Of a stretch of 64,000 bases of DNA, positions 45,238 through 55,242 are shown piece by piece. Source of the DNA: Lachancea dasiensis. Lineage: Eukaryota; Ascomycota; Saccharomycetes; Saccharomycetales; Saccharomycetaceae. A model generated the notes under the pieces. The model ran no database searches. It was not told where the DNA came from and saw nothing but the letters and a program-made list of their open reading frames with translations. Location: contig LT598460.1 in NCBI GenBank assembly GCA_900074725.1, positions 191,502-255,501 on the forward strand. The letters are read 5' to 3'. The translations under genes were made by a program, and so were the position numbers. Every line of letters begins with the position of its first letter. Within the stretch, counting starts at the first letter, position 1.

Positions 45238-46581
45238 ATGCTCCAAAATGCGCTTCTGGCGGTAGCAATAACTTTGCTATACTTTTCAAGACATTATTCG
45301 CCCCTTCTGGCAGCAATTGGATTTTGTATCATTGGTTATCAAGTTACAGATGCGTTGATACCCCGAGTATCGCCTTCTTTTGTTAAAATTGGGCTATTTG
45401 GGAAAGACTTGAGCAAACCAGGACGTCCTGTGATCCCGGAGAGCATCGGGGCCGTGTCTGCTATGGTCTACCTTTTCCTTTTGTTCTTCTACATCCCATT
45501 TTTGTTCTACAAGTATTTGGTAGTAATCACCTCTGGAGGAGGGCACCGCGACGTTTCTGTGATGGAGTCAACTCACGACGAATATCTGTTCCCACATGGA
45601 AAAATGTCGGAATACCTTAGTGCGGTTTTGTGCCTTCAGAGCATCGTGATACTGGGCATGGCGGATGATTTGTTCGATCTGAGATGGAGACACAAGTTTT
45701 TTCTTCCTGCGATAGCAGCGATACCACTCTTGGTGGTATATTACGTTGATTTCGGCGTCACCTACGTTTTGATTCCCGACATAATTCGCAAGTGGGTGGA
45801 TACTCCAAGAACCGCAGTGAATCTTGGAGGTTTTTATTACTTATACATGGCGTCAATGGCCATTTTTTGCCCCAATTCTATCAACATTCTTGCTGGAGTG
45901 AACGGACTCGAAGTAGGACAGAGCGTCGTCCTGTGCATCATATCGTTGATTAACGACTCGCTATATCTCACCCTGGGAACAGAGGCGTCGAAGGAAGCAC
46001 ACCGCTTCTCAGCTATTTTGATCATTCCATTCTTAGGAGTTGCCCTAGCGCTTTGGAAATGGAACAAGTGGCCCTCTAAAGTCTTTGTTGGAGATACTTT
46101 CTGCTATTTTGCCGGTATGATATTTTCAGTGGTTGGTATCCTGGGACACTTTTCCAAGACGACTCTTCTCCTGTTCATCCCACAAACTTTCAATTTCGCA
46201 TATTCGTCCCCACAACTCTTTGGGTTGGTACCTTGCCCTAGACACAGAATGCCACGGTTTAACGAGAATGATGGTCTGATGTACCCATCAAGGGCGGATT
46301 TAATAGAACATCCACCTCAGAAAGTTATGGTTCCTGTGCTGAAAATATTACACGCTCTGAAACTGATAGATATTGAAACTGACATTAAAAAAAACATGAT
46401 TATAAGCTGCACTAACATGACACTGATTAATCTGGTGCTTGTCTGGTTTGGCCCCATGCGTGAGGACAAATTGTGCAACCGAATTTTAACAATCCAATTA
46501 GCGGTAGGTTTGCTCGCTATATTTGGTAGACACGTCGTTGGCTCTCTGATATATGGCCATGACAACATTCAGTTTCTCTAA
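45238..46581 (+). CDS. ALG7: UDP-GlcNAc:dolichyl-phosphate GlcNAc-1-phosphotransferase
   Basis: The protein is 447 aa (S. cerevisiae Alg7 is 448). It is a polytopic ER membrane enzyme with about ten hydrophobic segments. Family motifs: GMADDLFDLRWRHK (the Asp-Asp pair binds magnesium/substrate), NINILAGVNGLEVGQ (active site) and the dolichol-recognition-like FLGVALALWKWN. It catalyses the first step of dolichol-linked oligosaccharide assembly for N-glycosylation and is the tunicamycin target. It converges on the HD-domain gene with about 90 bp between. Confidence 0.97.
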   Translation: MLQNALLAVAITLLYFSRHYSPLLAAIGFCIIGYQVTDALIPRVSPSFVKIGLFGKDLSKPGRPVIPESIGAVSAMVYLFLLFFYIPFLFYKYLVVITSGGGHRDVSVMESTHDEYLFPHGKMSEYLSAVLCLQSIVILGMADDLFDLRWRHKFFLPAIAAIPLLVVYYVDFGVTYVLIPDIIRKWVDTPRTAVNLGGFYYLYMASMAIFCPNSINILAGVNGLEVGQSVVLCIISLINDSLYLTLGTEASKEAHRFSAILIIPFLGVALALWKWNKWPSKVFVGDTFCYFAGMIFSVVGILGHFSKTTLLLFIPQTFNFAYSSPQLFGLVPCPRHRMPRFNENDGLMYPSRADLIEHPPQKVMVPVLKILHALKLIDIETDIKKNMIISCTNMTLINLVLVWFGPMREDKLCNRILTIQLAVGLLAIFGRHVVGSLIYGHDNIQFL

Positions 46582-46675
46582 GGCCGTAGAAAATCCCAGT
46601 TCTAGTCGCGCGCCGTTTCCCTTGAGGTAGAGACAGTGATGGCTGCAACTTTCCCTCTGTTTTCAATGATACGTG

Positions 46676-47368
46676 TTATAGACTACTGTAAAATTCTTCA
46701 CGCTTTTTCACGAGATCTAGGGCCCAGCTCTTCACCTCTTCAGTCTTGATAGAATTGAGTGCAGACCAAAATTGGTCGAGATCTCTTTTTCCACCCGCAT
46801 TCTTTTCGTACTCAAAGCACTGTACCAACATTTCGAACTTATCGATGTCCTTCACATACCGGGCTTCTAGCGAAGTGATATTCTCGTATGCCAGCCAGTC
46901 CTCAAGGATTTCTCGGGCGGCCTCTGGGTTATAAGGCTCGATCAACTCATCGCATAGATACTTGATAGTAGCGAGTTCTCTACGGTGTTTTTCTTCTTTT
47001 CCCACAGGGTCAAATGGCGTGATGTCCCCCACTAGCGATTCTGCAATATCGTGAACCATTGCAATTCGTACACACTTGTCTCTATTAACTCTGGCGTCTT
47101 TGATGAGCATCGCGGTGATACCCATGCGGTACATGTGATCTGCGATGCTTTCGCAAGGTTCTATGTTGTGGTCGAGCCATCCAGTCCTCTTCTGTATTTT
47201 CAGCAGCTGGACAACGTGTAGAAATGCCAATACATGGCTTTGCTGGGAGCTTGAGAGTAGGTCTTTAACTTCCTTTGGTACATGGTCCTGAGGTCTCCAA
47301 ACCGGCGTGGCCATTTTGGTAGAGCTAAAGCGTTGGAAACGGGGAATAGATATGTATCTTTTTAGCAT
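46676..47368 (-). CDS. YGK1: HD-domain 5'-deoxynucleotidase (YGK1/YBR242W family), possible mitochondrial form
   Basis: The 230-aa protein is of the HDDC2/YfbR type. Metal ligands of the HD domain are visible as His78 (ADHMYRM), His106-Asp107 (MVHDIAES) and Asp174 (KDIDKFEM). The family dephosphorylates deoxynucleoside monophosphates. S. cerevisiae has two paralogues, YGL101W and YBR242W, whose neighbours interleave here. The first 18 residues (MLKRYISIPRFQRFSSTK) are basic with no acidic residue and resemble a mitochondrial presequence. Met19 (MATPVWRPQDH) aligns with the cytosolic starts of the S. cerevisiae proteins as I recall them. Confidence 0.9.
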   Translation of the reverse strand: MLKRYISIPRFQRFSSTKMATPVWRPQDHVPKEVKDLLSSSQQSHVLAFLHVVQLLKIQKRTGWLDHNIEPCESIADHMYRMGITAMLIKDARVNRDKCVRIAMVHDIAESLVGDITPFDPVGKEEKHRRELATIKYLCDELIEPYNPEAAREILEDWLAYENITSLEARYVKDIDKFEMLVQCFEYEKNAGGKRDLDQFWSALNSIKTEEVKSWALDLVKKREEFYSSL

Positions 47369-47627
47369 CTACCACATCCACATTTCAATTCAGAAGATTC
47401 TTTGTTTACCATCTGCGAAAATTGACAACATTGAAAAAAATGGACCACAAACAAGACGATTCCGAGGCGATAAATCCAGTGGCGACATTCAGGGCCATTA
47501 AGTGGTTTGGAAACATTCATAAAGCCTCATTAAATATGGTACACGATTATAATTAAAGTCAAAGATCTGTTAGTTTTCCTACACACTATTAAAAGAGAAT
47601 TAGCAGTCGGAATTAACCGTTCTCCGC

Positions 47628-48429
47628 TTAGGCAATCAATTCAACGACACCACCAGCAGCTGTGATCTTCTCTTCGGCCAACTTGGAGACAAATCTGGCC
47701 TTGACAATGACTGGAACTTCTGGAAGTCTACCCTTACCCAAAACCTTACCGTAGCCAGCAGCCAAAGTGTCAATGACTGGGGCGGCAGACTTGGAGGCGG
47801 ATTTCAAGTACTCGTCTCTCTTGTCCTCTGGAACAAGGGTCCACAACTTGTCCAAGTTCAAAACTGGTCTCCAGAAGTGAGCACCTTGCTTGTGGTAGTA
47901 TCTCATACCAACCTTACCGAAGTAACCAGGGTGGTACTTGTCCAAGTTGGTTCTGTGGTGGTGTTGACCACCAGCCATACCTCTACCACCGGGGTGCTTT
48001 CTGTGCTTTCCGATACGACCCTTACCGGCTGCAATGAGTTAGTACAACGTCTTATGAACAGCAGGGACTGTAAAGAGTAATTCATCAAGAGTTGGGTTTT
48101 CCTGGGAACGTAGAAATGCAGCGCTGAGACGGAGATTGGAAGCCATGATTCGCCCACGCATGGGAGACCACGACTTCCTGGAAGAGAAGCAAAAAACGCC
48201 CTACTCCAAGAGTAAGCATTCAGATAGAAACAAAGCCCGCTTTGTTCCCTCGAGGCTTCAATGCAAAGGCCCTTACGGGCCCCGCTACCTCCGTCTTATA
48301 TCACGCATCTGCACTTCACGGTAGCCCCAGAAAAATCAACGTCTTGGTTCTTTCGTTCCCTCTTCCAAAGAACTACATACCTGAGACGTGACCTCTGTGT
48401 TTTCTGGTCTTGGTGAATCTGGATGGCAT
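47628..48429 (-). CDS. RPL28: Ribosomal protein uL15 (Rpl28), two exons
   Basis: Exon 1 (48429-48381, 49 nt) encodes [16 protein letters not shown] and breaks inside the next codon. Exon 2 (48028-47628) continues [19 protein letters not shown] and ends ...GGVVELIA. The joined protein is 149 aa, the same length as S. cerevisiae Rpl28, and the exon-intron boundary is in the same place. It is a 60S subunit protein; in S. cerevisiae a single residue here (Gln38) determines cycloheximide sensitivity, and HHHR with the upstream Gln is conserved. Two Rap1-like sites lie upstream. Codon use is strongly biased, as expected for a highly expressed gene. Confidence 0.98.
48029..48380 (-). other. RPL28 intron (352 nt)
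   Basis: GTATGT donor at 48380-48375, TACTAAC branch box at 48044-48038 and CAG acceptor ending at 48029. I see no snoRNA-like box motifs inside. Confidence 0.95.
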
Positions 48430-48542
48430 TGTTGATGTCCTGAGTACTGAGTGCTGTAAAAGAGTGCTAAGTTCGTGACAGGATCTGAAATAACTATTGG
48501 AAAACTAGCTATAAACTACTAGACTCTGCTCGCCCGCTGGGC

Positions 48543-48587
48543 TTGCGTGGGTGAAAAATATCCTATGACAAAAAGTTGCGTGGGTTG
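48543..48587 (-). promoter_or_regulatory. Two Rap1-like sites of the RPL28 promoter
   Basis: On the minus strand the core ACCCACGCA occurs twice in the same orientation (48543-48553 and 48576-48587), 33 bp apart and about 115-160 bp upstream of the RPL28 ATG. Paired Rap1 sites are typical of ribosomal protein promoters in Saccharomycetaceae. Confidence 0.65.
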
Positions 48588-49819
48588 AGATTTTTTGAAA
48601 AAGATAGATAAAGTTTGAAAAGTTTCAAAAATAACATCGCTGGTCACGAAAAGCAGTCACAAGATAATTCAAAGCGATGAGAAAAGTGGGTGGAGAATCA
48701 AATAGAAAAATGCATAGATGGCGCTCAACAAGCGAAAACCAGAACTCGGAAGAAAAGCGTAGTGACGACAGCCAGGCTGACGATGATGCACCTTTTTGGA
48801 ACTTTAGATTAGCATTGGAACTGGTGGGAGATAAGGACGTTTGTGCGGAGTTGTGGATCGTTCGTGGGCCGCAAAAGATGCGTCAGAAGACTGCGAAAGG
48901 AGGGAAGCTTTGATTCTATTTGAGGGATAGTGCGCTTAAGCATGACACCGCACGGTAGAAGTGAAGCAGTAATTTGGATTTGCCAGACGTCTGCAATGGC
49001 GGCCAGGGCTCGATCAATACAATTTTCCAATTAAGGTCGACGGTTGCGCGAAATATGCTCGACCAACTGCAGAGCAAAACCCGTACAAGCCCTTTAAACC
49101 ATCAGGCACAGCAAGAAACAGAGTGTTGCCGGTGTGGGGAAGAACCTCTCGGTGACTGCGATATTTGGGGCCCATATCTGAAGGGGAGGTCGAAACTCGT
49201 TTCTCCGTGGAGCAGAGCGAGTGTCTGGACGAAACCAGAAGCTAAGCTCCCTCTAGAGAATTGGTTACCATGTTTTGGAGGCATGCTGGTCTTTCATGAT
49301 GTTGGATTCGTTCCCACGTAATTGCAGATCGTGCATTTCTTGGCATTTCTTGGCATCTCTTATGAAATAGAGCGTATTCTCAGTACTTCCGTTACCTCCC
49401 GCTTTGTCAACGCTCAACAAACCACAGCATTTTATACTCATACCATGAGAGTCCTCTCTTTTATCACCACTTGCTGTCAAATCGTTACTTTATATTGTTG
49501 ATCTTCTTATTTCGGTATGCTATATACTTCAAAAGGTACAACAGAATACCAGTGGTAGACAAAGGATCGACCTATAGAGTAGGACCAGACTGCTTAGAGG
49601 ACTGCACATATCCCGAAGCTCCCTGTTGATACATAGTCCGTCAGAAACACAAGTTTGCCAACTTTTCGATAGACAAAGCTATATCCCTTAATATTTACAA
49701 ATATTATCACAGCCAGCTCGTTCTTTAGCGCACGCAGTACACCTCGCGCTCACTAACTGGAAGTTATAGAAATATCTGGTTTGAGGAGAGACGTCATAAC
49801 GCCCGCCCTACCTCGACCC
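48588..49819. other. Intergenic region upstream of RPL28 and the VPS73-type transporter
   Basis: It is divergent promoter DNA. Several 60-115-codon frames exist (for example 48677-48913) but none has recognisable domains or good starts. No structured element was seen. Confidence 0.5.
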
Positions 49820-51340
49820 ATGCCAGAAACAGACGCTCTCATGAAATCCAAGCCTCAAGTGACAGCCTCCCTTGCGTTCGCCACGCTCGTCGCTTGCTTC
49901 GGGTCGATACAATACGGCTACCATATGGCTGAACTCAACGCGCCCGGTCAGGTTCTTTCTTGTTCCAAATACGAAGCTCCCTGGCCCGAGATGCCCTACG
50001 ACGAGACGTGGCTGGGCAGGCATGCATTTAAGCAGTGTATTGAGCTTTCAGAACAGCAGCTGGGTCTTGCTACGTCGATTTTCTCCATCGGAGGACTCGC
50101 GGGCTCACTGTATGCTGGCCGGTTGGCGGATAGATATGGCCGCAAACGTTACAGTTTTGTCAACTGTGTGACAGGAATTCTCGGTTCCCTAATCATATTT
50201 TCGGCCAATACGTATGGACAGCTTATTTTGGGGCGATTCGTGGTAGGCATGTGCTGCGGGAGCTCTATCGTGGTAACTCCGTTGTACATCAATGAAATGT
50301 CGCCAAAAGAACTGCGCGGCTCCCTGGGATCCATGAACCAAGTGTGCATTAATCTCGGAATTCTTTTAACACAGCTATTGTCTCTGGAACTAGCTGACTC
50401 TTATCGCTGGAGGTGGCTATTGCTAGTTGGTGCGCTCCTTGCTCTTGTCAACCTATTGTTGTTGTTTCGCATCGAAGAATCGCCCTTATGGCTGGCATCT
50501 CAGGGAAATTTGGAGGGCGCAGAAAGTGTTCTGCGGGAACTACGTGGCGGTGACTCTCGGAGATCCCGCGAAGAAGTAGAAGAGTGGCTGACTGCCCGTG
50601 GCGCTTCCAGAAATGGCATCTCCTACGCAGCTTCGATGGATGGAGCGCCCTTGAATGCTCGAGCCGCTTCGCAGCAGTCATCTTTGAGGTCGTCAGAAGA
50701 AATGTCCACCGCGGCCAAAATATCACTCGCGCGGTATTTCACAGATCCACGCTACCGTCAGTCCCGGTGGGCCGTCACGGCCATACTTGTGAGTCAACAA
50801 TTCTGTGGTATCAACTCTATCATCTTTTATGGTGTCAAGGTCGTGAGTGGGCAACTACCACAGTACGCCATAGTAGTCAACTTCGCCATCTCGATCGTTA
50901 ACGTTATTGTGACGTTTGGTGCTTCGTTTTTGGTGGATCACTGGGGGCGCAAACCACTTTTGATTACGTCTGCCGCAGCAATGTCAGTAGCGACTGCCTT
51001 TGTCTCCGGCGGAATTGTGGCCAATAACGCGGGCGTGTTGGTGACATTCACAGTCATATACGTGGCAGTCTTTGCAATTGGACTTGGCCCTATTCCGTTC
51101 CTGGTTATCTCGGAGCTTTCTCCACCAGAGGCTGGTGGGATTGCACAAAGCTACGGCACAACTTGTAACTGGGTTGCAACGTTTGCAGTTGGATATGGAT
51201 TTCCACTACTAAACGCCTGGCTTCAGGGCTATGTTTTCTTGATATTTAGCGCATACGCTGCAGGGTTTGCTGCCTACGTGTGGCTCAAGATCCCGGAGAC
51301 GAAGGGAAAACAAGAAGAAGAGCTTCGGTGGAGACAATAG
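49820..51340 (+). CDS. VPS73: Vps73/YBR241C-type sugar-transporter-family membrane protein
   Basis: The ATG at 49820 gives 506 aa (S. cerevisiae Vps73 and YBR241C are about 487). It is an MFS protein of the sugar-porter family with about 12 membrane helices. Motifs: GRLADRYGRKR in the first half, the PLYINEMSPKELRG motif at the end of helix 6, GASFLVDHWGRKP in the second half, and IPETKGK at the end. S. cerevisiae Vps73 was tied to vacuolar protein sorting, and YBR241C is found at the vacuolar membrane; the transported substrate is unknown to me. The neighbour THI2 fits the YBR241C side. A TTG-led 13-codon extension was rejected. Confidence 0.88.
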   Translation: MPETDALMKSKPQVTASLAFATLVACFGSIQYGYHMAELNAPGQVLSCSKYEAPWPEMPYDETWLGRHAFKQCIELSEQQLGLATSIFSIGGLAGSLYAGRLADRYGRKRYSFVNCVTGILGSLIIFSANTYGQLILGRFVVGMCCGSSIVVTPLYINEMSPKELRGSLGSMNQVCINLGILLTQLLSLELADSYRWRWLLLVGALLALVNLLLLFRIEESPLWLASQGNLEGAESVLRELRGGDSRRSREEVEEWLTARGASRNGISYAASMDGAPLNARAASQQSSLRSSEEMSTAAKISLARYFTDPRYRQSRWAVTAILVSQQFCGINSIIFYGVKVVSGQLPQYAIVVNFAISIVNVIVTFGASFLVDHWGRKPLLITSAAAMSVATAFVSGGIVANNAGVLVTFTVIYVAVFAIGLGPIPFLVISELSPPEAGGIAQSYGTTCNWVATFAVGYGFPLLNAWLQGYVFLIFSAYAAGFAAYVWLKIPETKGKQEEELRWRQ

Positions 51341-51763
51341 TCTACTTTGACAGTCTTCGCGAGCTTGCTGAGGGTATGTTCTGCCATTGTAAAAGACCAG
51401 TGACACCTCCATGTCAATTGTTTCTCAGTTCATAGATCATTTTGTCCTTGTTCCGTCGCTGTCGTCGATAGGATATTATTTTTTTACCATCAAGTTGCAT
51501 GTTGACTTAGAGGAAATAAGTGCATTAAGGCTAGAAAGCGCTAACCTCATGAACCAGACGTGTAGCAAACCGAAATCACTCAATTTTTCACGCCTGAGGG
51601 CAGAACCACTTTTCATATATATAAAATGTAAGCCTTGATTATTATCGGTACACAGCGCTTTGCATTGATTGTACAAGTAAACTCCAGACGAACGGCTGTT
51701 ATATTCACCGAGCCATACTCAGATTCGACATACTCAGAGACCGTTGAGTAAAAAGCAAGCGCC
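51341..51763. other. Intergenic region: THI2 promoter
   Basis: No supported gene. An ATG-started 75-codon frame at 51411-51638 has no recognisable content. A TATA-like ATATATATAAAA lies at about 51616-51627, about 140 bp before the THI2 ATG. Confidence 0.5.
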
Positions 51764-53158
51764 ATGGCACCGGCAAAGACAGGGTCTCGAACATTCAGTG
51801 GATGCTGGGCTTGCCGCTTCAAGAAAAGGCGATGTGATGAAAAGAAACCGGTGTGTTCGTTGTGCTTGCTGCATGGCGATAAGTGTAGTTTCGATGTTCG
51901 GCTAATATGGCAAAACGAGAACACCTTCTCGGTAAATAAAGCGAGGGAGCTGGTTTCCTGGAAAGAGCTCAAGAATCTCAGCAGAAGAAGTAAAAGCTAT
52001 AGAATATCGAAACGAGATTTTTGCAAGATGACGCAGTTTCGCCAAATGTCCCCTCCAAACTCCGGTGATGAGGACGACGGTGTAATACGCAACGACGACG
52101 GGCTCGGAGTAGAAGTCAAATCAACAGATCCCGCCGCTTTGGAGAACGATGGGGGCGCGTTGGGCGCGTATGAAAATAATGAAGAAAGGTCCCATGACCA
52201 AGGCAGCTCCTTCACAATAAGCGTACGCAGGCTCAAAATCTATCAGAACGCCTTGGATTGCGTGCACCGTAAAAACGATGGCCACCTAGATTTTGATCAG
52301 GGCTTTGTGAACGACCGACTCTCCAGCTTGCTTACTTGTCTTGAAGAAGGTAGAGAAAGCTCGCCGATTTGCAGAAGCGGACCTTTTGGGTTGTTCACCG
52401 TAAAATTAGAGGATTCTACGTCAATGAAGAAACACAAGGCTGTAGCTGAGCCCCTCAAACGTCGCAAATCTGAGTCTGTTTTTAGCTGGGCTTCTGGCTT
52501 ACCAGATACGCCTTTATCGCAAAACTCCACTGCTCGCCCTTCCACTACAGACACTGCAGACCAGTTTCTGGCATACCACTGGCCTAATCTACTTCTGAAC
52601 AACAATGGAAACTTTTGCTTGCAACAAGCAGGATACGTCAAGTGGCTTACAGGCCACGTTAGGGAATTGGTCTCTACGCTGAATCCAGGATTCATGGAAG
52701 AAATCATGTACGATAAACTCCAAGCCTCCCACTGGCTGCGCATAATTCCTCAATTTTCGACGGAATGCCAGGCACTATATCTTCTGCTAATAGTTATGGT
52801 GGATAAAAAGCAGGACTTCATGCATTACGTTTCGAGATGGGTTCAATCTCAAACAAAGGCCACGTATCTATCGTTTCCCTTGATCGCCCATACTTTGAAT
52901 CGCGATACAAATATCACAAATCTTATTCATTGCCATGAGCTTTTATCCGAAGCAGGTCTTCAAGATTTATATCAATATGATATGACGTCGATGCTTAAGA
53001 TCAATACCGTGAGATTGATTTTGCAGCATTGGAGCAATGTGATGATGGACCAAATATGCCAGTGCAAGGAGACAACACATGCGGAAATGCAATTGAAATT
53101 TTGGGAATTGCAGCTGCAGTGTAACGAGGAATTTTATAGAGATATATGCCTAGCATGA
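51764..53158 (+). CDS. THI2: Zn2Cys6 transcription activator of thiamine genes (Thi2)
   Basis: The protein is 464 aa (S. cerevisiae Thi2 is 450). The Zn2Cys6 cluster is very near the N-terminus, with Cys14, Cys17, Cys24, Cys31, Cys34 and Cys41. It is followed by the conserved block KMTQFRQMSPP (about 98-108) found in Thi2. A basic patch (PLKRRKSE) lies mid-protein, and the C-terminal half is helical without a known domain. Known role: works with Thi3 and Pdc2 to switch on thiamine biosynthesis genes when thiamine is low. Placement between the YBR241C-type gene and ERT1 matches S. cerevisiae. Confidence 0.93.
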   Translation: MAPAKTGSRTFSGCWACRFKKRRCDEKKPVCSLCLLHGDKCSFDVRLIWQNENTFSVNKARELVSWKELKNLSRRSKSYRISKRDFCKMTQFRQMSPPNSGDEDDGVIRNDDGLGVEVKSTDPAALENDGGALGAYENNEERSHDQGSSFTISVRRLKIYQNALDCVHRKNDGHLDFDQGFVNDRLSSLLTCLEEGRESSPICRSGPFGLFTVKLEDSTSMKKHKAVAEPLKRRKSESVFSWASGLPDTPLSQNSTARPSTTDTADQFLAYHWPNLLLNNNGNFCLQQAGYVKWLTGHVRELVSTLNPGFMEEIMYDKLQASHWLRIIPQFSTECQALYLLLIVMVDKKQDFMHYVSRWVQSQTKATYLSFPLIAHTLNRDTNITNLIHCHELLSEAGLQDLYQYDMTSMLKINTVRLILQHWSNVMMDQICQCKETTHAEMQLKFWELQLQCNEEFYRDICLA

Positions 53159-53261
53159 ATAGGCGTATAGAGTTTATATGTTTAATGACTTTACGAATTA
53201 CCCAATCAGGCTATATTACGAAATGAAGACTACCGCGACATTTGTGCATACGTAAAACTTA

Positions 53262-54383
53262 TCAACGGACATTAGCGTTAACAATGGAGTCGACTTTAAA
53301 TGATTCTCCCTTGGCATTAGTTAGCTTCTTGAGCTTGCCATTCTCTTCTTCGTCTTTTAGGAAGACCTCTTTGTTCTCATTAGTGGAAAAGTTAGGTTGG
53401 AATTGTTCCCAGATTTTTTTCTTTGGGTTCAGTTGCTTCGCAGGCTCCTCTTCACCGTATCCTTCAAAGAAAACCTTATCACCAGGCTTGCTACCTTGTG
53501 GAGGTTGAACGAACTCAACGTCGTTTTCGTCAGAACCACATAAGACCATCGCAGTGGATTTGATACCTCTCATGTTGACAGGCTTCAAGTTGCAAACAGC
53601 AACCACGTAACGCTCCTGCATAGCTTCGAGAGGGTAGTATTTGACCAACCCTGAGCACACGGTTCTGGGGCCTTCTTCATCACCGCAATCAATGGTAGAA
53701 ACATATAGAGAGTCGGCATCTGGGTGCTTGATACATTTTTGAATGAAGCCAACGCGCAGATCAATTGCCGAAACTTTTGGCTTTTGGGCCTGCTGTTCTT
53801 GTGGCTGCTGCTGGGCGTTGGCGGCCTTTTTAGCGGCTTTCTTGGCCTTAGCTTCTTCGCGTAGTTTTTTCAAGGTTTCTTCATCTGGCTTTCCTCTTGG
53901 ACCTCCTTGTTGTGGCTTCTCTTTGGAAGCAGATTTACCAGCGGCTTGTTTAGCAGCCTCGCCTTCTGCAGGTTTCTTGGCGTCCTCCTTCTTTTTCTTC
54001 TCTATAATCTCACGGGGCAATTCGAGTTCAAAGTTCAAAGAAAGCTTGATGTTCTCAGGAACGTCAAGCAGCTCTTGTAAGTATGCGCTCCATCTGATAA
54101 TGTGTCTGTACTGGGCGTAATGGCCTTTGACGTCTTTGGAAGAGGCTAGGAGCTCTTTGATAATGGGGAAAACAGACTCAAAGACGACAGCATCCGTTTC
54201 CGATGGCGTGATGGTCGCCAAAATAAAAGAGTGATCTCTCAAACGCAAGTTCAGTTCTTCTAGGTTGGTGTGGACTTGTCCAGATTTAACCACGGTTTCC
54301 CATTGAGTGGCCAACGCAAGCTGCTCCTTGTCGAGATCGCTAGCCAGCGAGAGACCTCTGAATTTTTCCAAAATAGCTGACAT
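53262..54383 (-). CDS. ARC1: Aminoacyl-tRNA synthetase cofactor Arc1
   Basis: The ATG at 54383 gives 373 aa (S. cerevisiae Arc1 is 376). Three parts can be seen: an N-terminal GST-like domain that binds the Met and Glu synthetases (about 1-125), a Lys/Ala/Gln-rich linker (about 130-200, with EEAKAKKAAKKAANAQ) and a C-terminal EMAPII/tRNA-binding OB-fold (about 205-373) with HPDADSLYVSTID, NMRGIKS.AMVLC and LNPKKKIWE. It delivers tRNAs to cytosolic MetRS and GluRS and holds them in the cytoplasm. The frame extends 52 codons further upstream without similarity; this ATG fits the family. Confidence 0.97.
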   Translation of the reverse strand: MSAILEKFRGLSLASDLDKEQLALATQWETVVKSGQVHTNLEELNLRLRDHSFILATITPSETDAVVFESVFPIIKELLASSKDVKGHYAQYRHIIRWSAYLQELLDVPENIKLSLNFELELPREIIEKKKKEDAKKPAEGEAAKQAAGKSASKEKPQQGGPRGKPDEETLKKLREEAKAKKAAKKAANAQQQPQEQQAQKPKVSAIDLRVGFIQKCIKHPDADSLYVSTIDCGDEEGPRTVCSGLVKYYPLEAMQERYVVAVCNLKPVNMRGIKSTAMVLCGSDENDVEFVQPPQGSKPGDKVFFEGYGEEEPAKQLNPKKKIWEQFQPNFSTNENKEVFLKDEEENGKLKKLTNAKGESFKVDSIVNANVR

Positions 54384-55242
54384 CTTGATCAATTGAACAC
54401 TAGCCAAGTAAAGGGAAATGAGATTCGTGATACAATGTGTCGTTGAGCCCTTGCCATGATTGTGCCAAATCGATATGATCCCAAAATTTTTGCATTCAGT
54501 TCCGAGGTCACTCAGAACGAAGCACAGTTGAAAATCCACTTAGTTCATTATTTAAACAATATCGTGACACTTCATTCTAATCCTGTCATAGACACAGCGC
54601 ACCACCTCGCACAAGTTGGCATGAGTTTAGGTTGCGTATAACGAGTGTTCTCATTTGTGGGAACGTAGCCGTCTAACGTGGAAATTACGTTTGAAAGAGG
54701 CTAAGTGAGACATACTGAAGCCAAGACATCCGAAAGATTTGCAAAAGACTGAAGCTTTCCTTCCTTTCACAAAATTTCTGAAGGTCTGTTTAAGCACACC
54801 TTGTTATACCCAGTCTGTTCTCAATATTGAGGATAGTTGCGAACATAAAACGTAGAGCTGGTTAATTTAATCGGTGGAACAACAACAAATCTCAATAGGT
54901 GAAGTTATGCCGAGCATTTAGTTTGCTCGTTCTAATGGAATTCAATTACAGCTCCCTGTGCAAACGTTACATCGTGCCTTGCGGTACCTTGACTCTGAGC
55001 TGACCACTTGTAAGAAATGTTGATCGAATTGATCGCAAATTTGACTGCTTAAGGCCCGCGAAGCAACAAATACCCATTGCAGTACCAGAGCGTAGTCCCA
55101 ATAGCGCACTGGGGTTGAGTTAGTGAGCGATAGTCTAAGCTCAGTCATTGTGTACGCGGCAGATCATATATCTGAAATTTTGGTATAATCAGGACATAAC
55201 GGCGTATCCACAGCACTTGGCGATGAGCAGCTGTTTGGGTTA
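54384..55242. other. Divergent promoter region of ARC1 and ERT1
   Basis: An ATG-started 61-codon plus-strand frame (54456-54641, beginning MIVPNRYDPKIFAFSSEV) starts about 70 bp from the ARC1 start in divergent orientation. It is unrecognised and may be chance. Nothing else is seen. Confidence 0.45.

Noticed and set aside
48029-48380. Intron-encoded snoRNA in RPL28
   Set aside because: No paired C/D boxes or hairpin-ACA arrangement could be made out within the intron.
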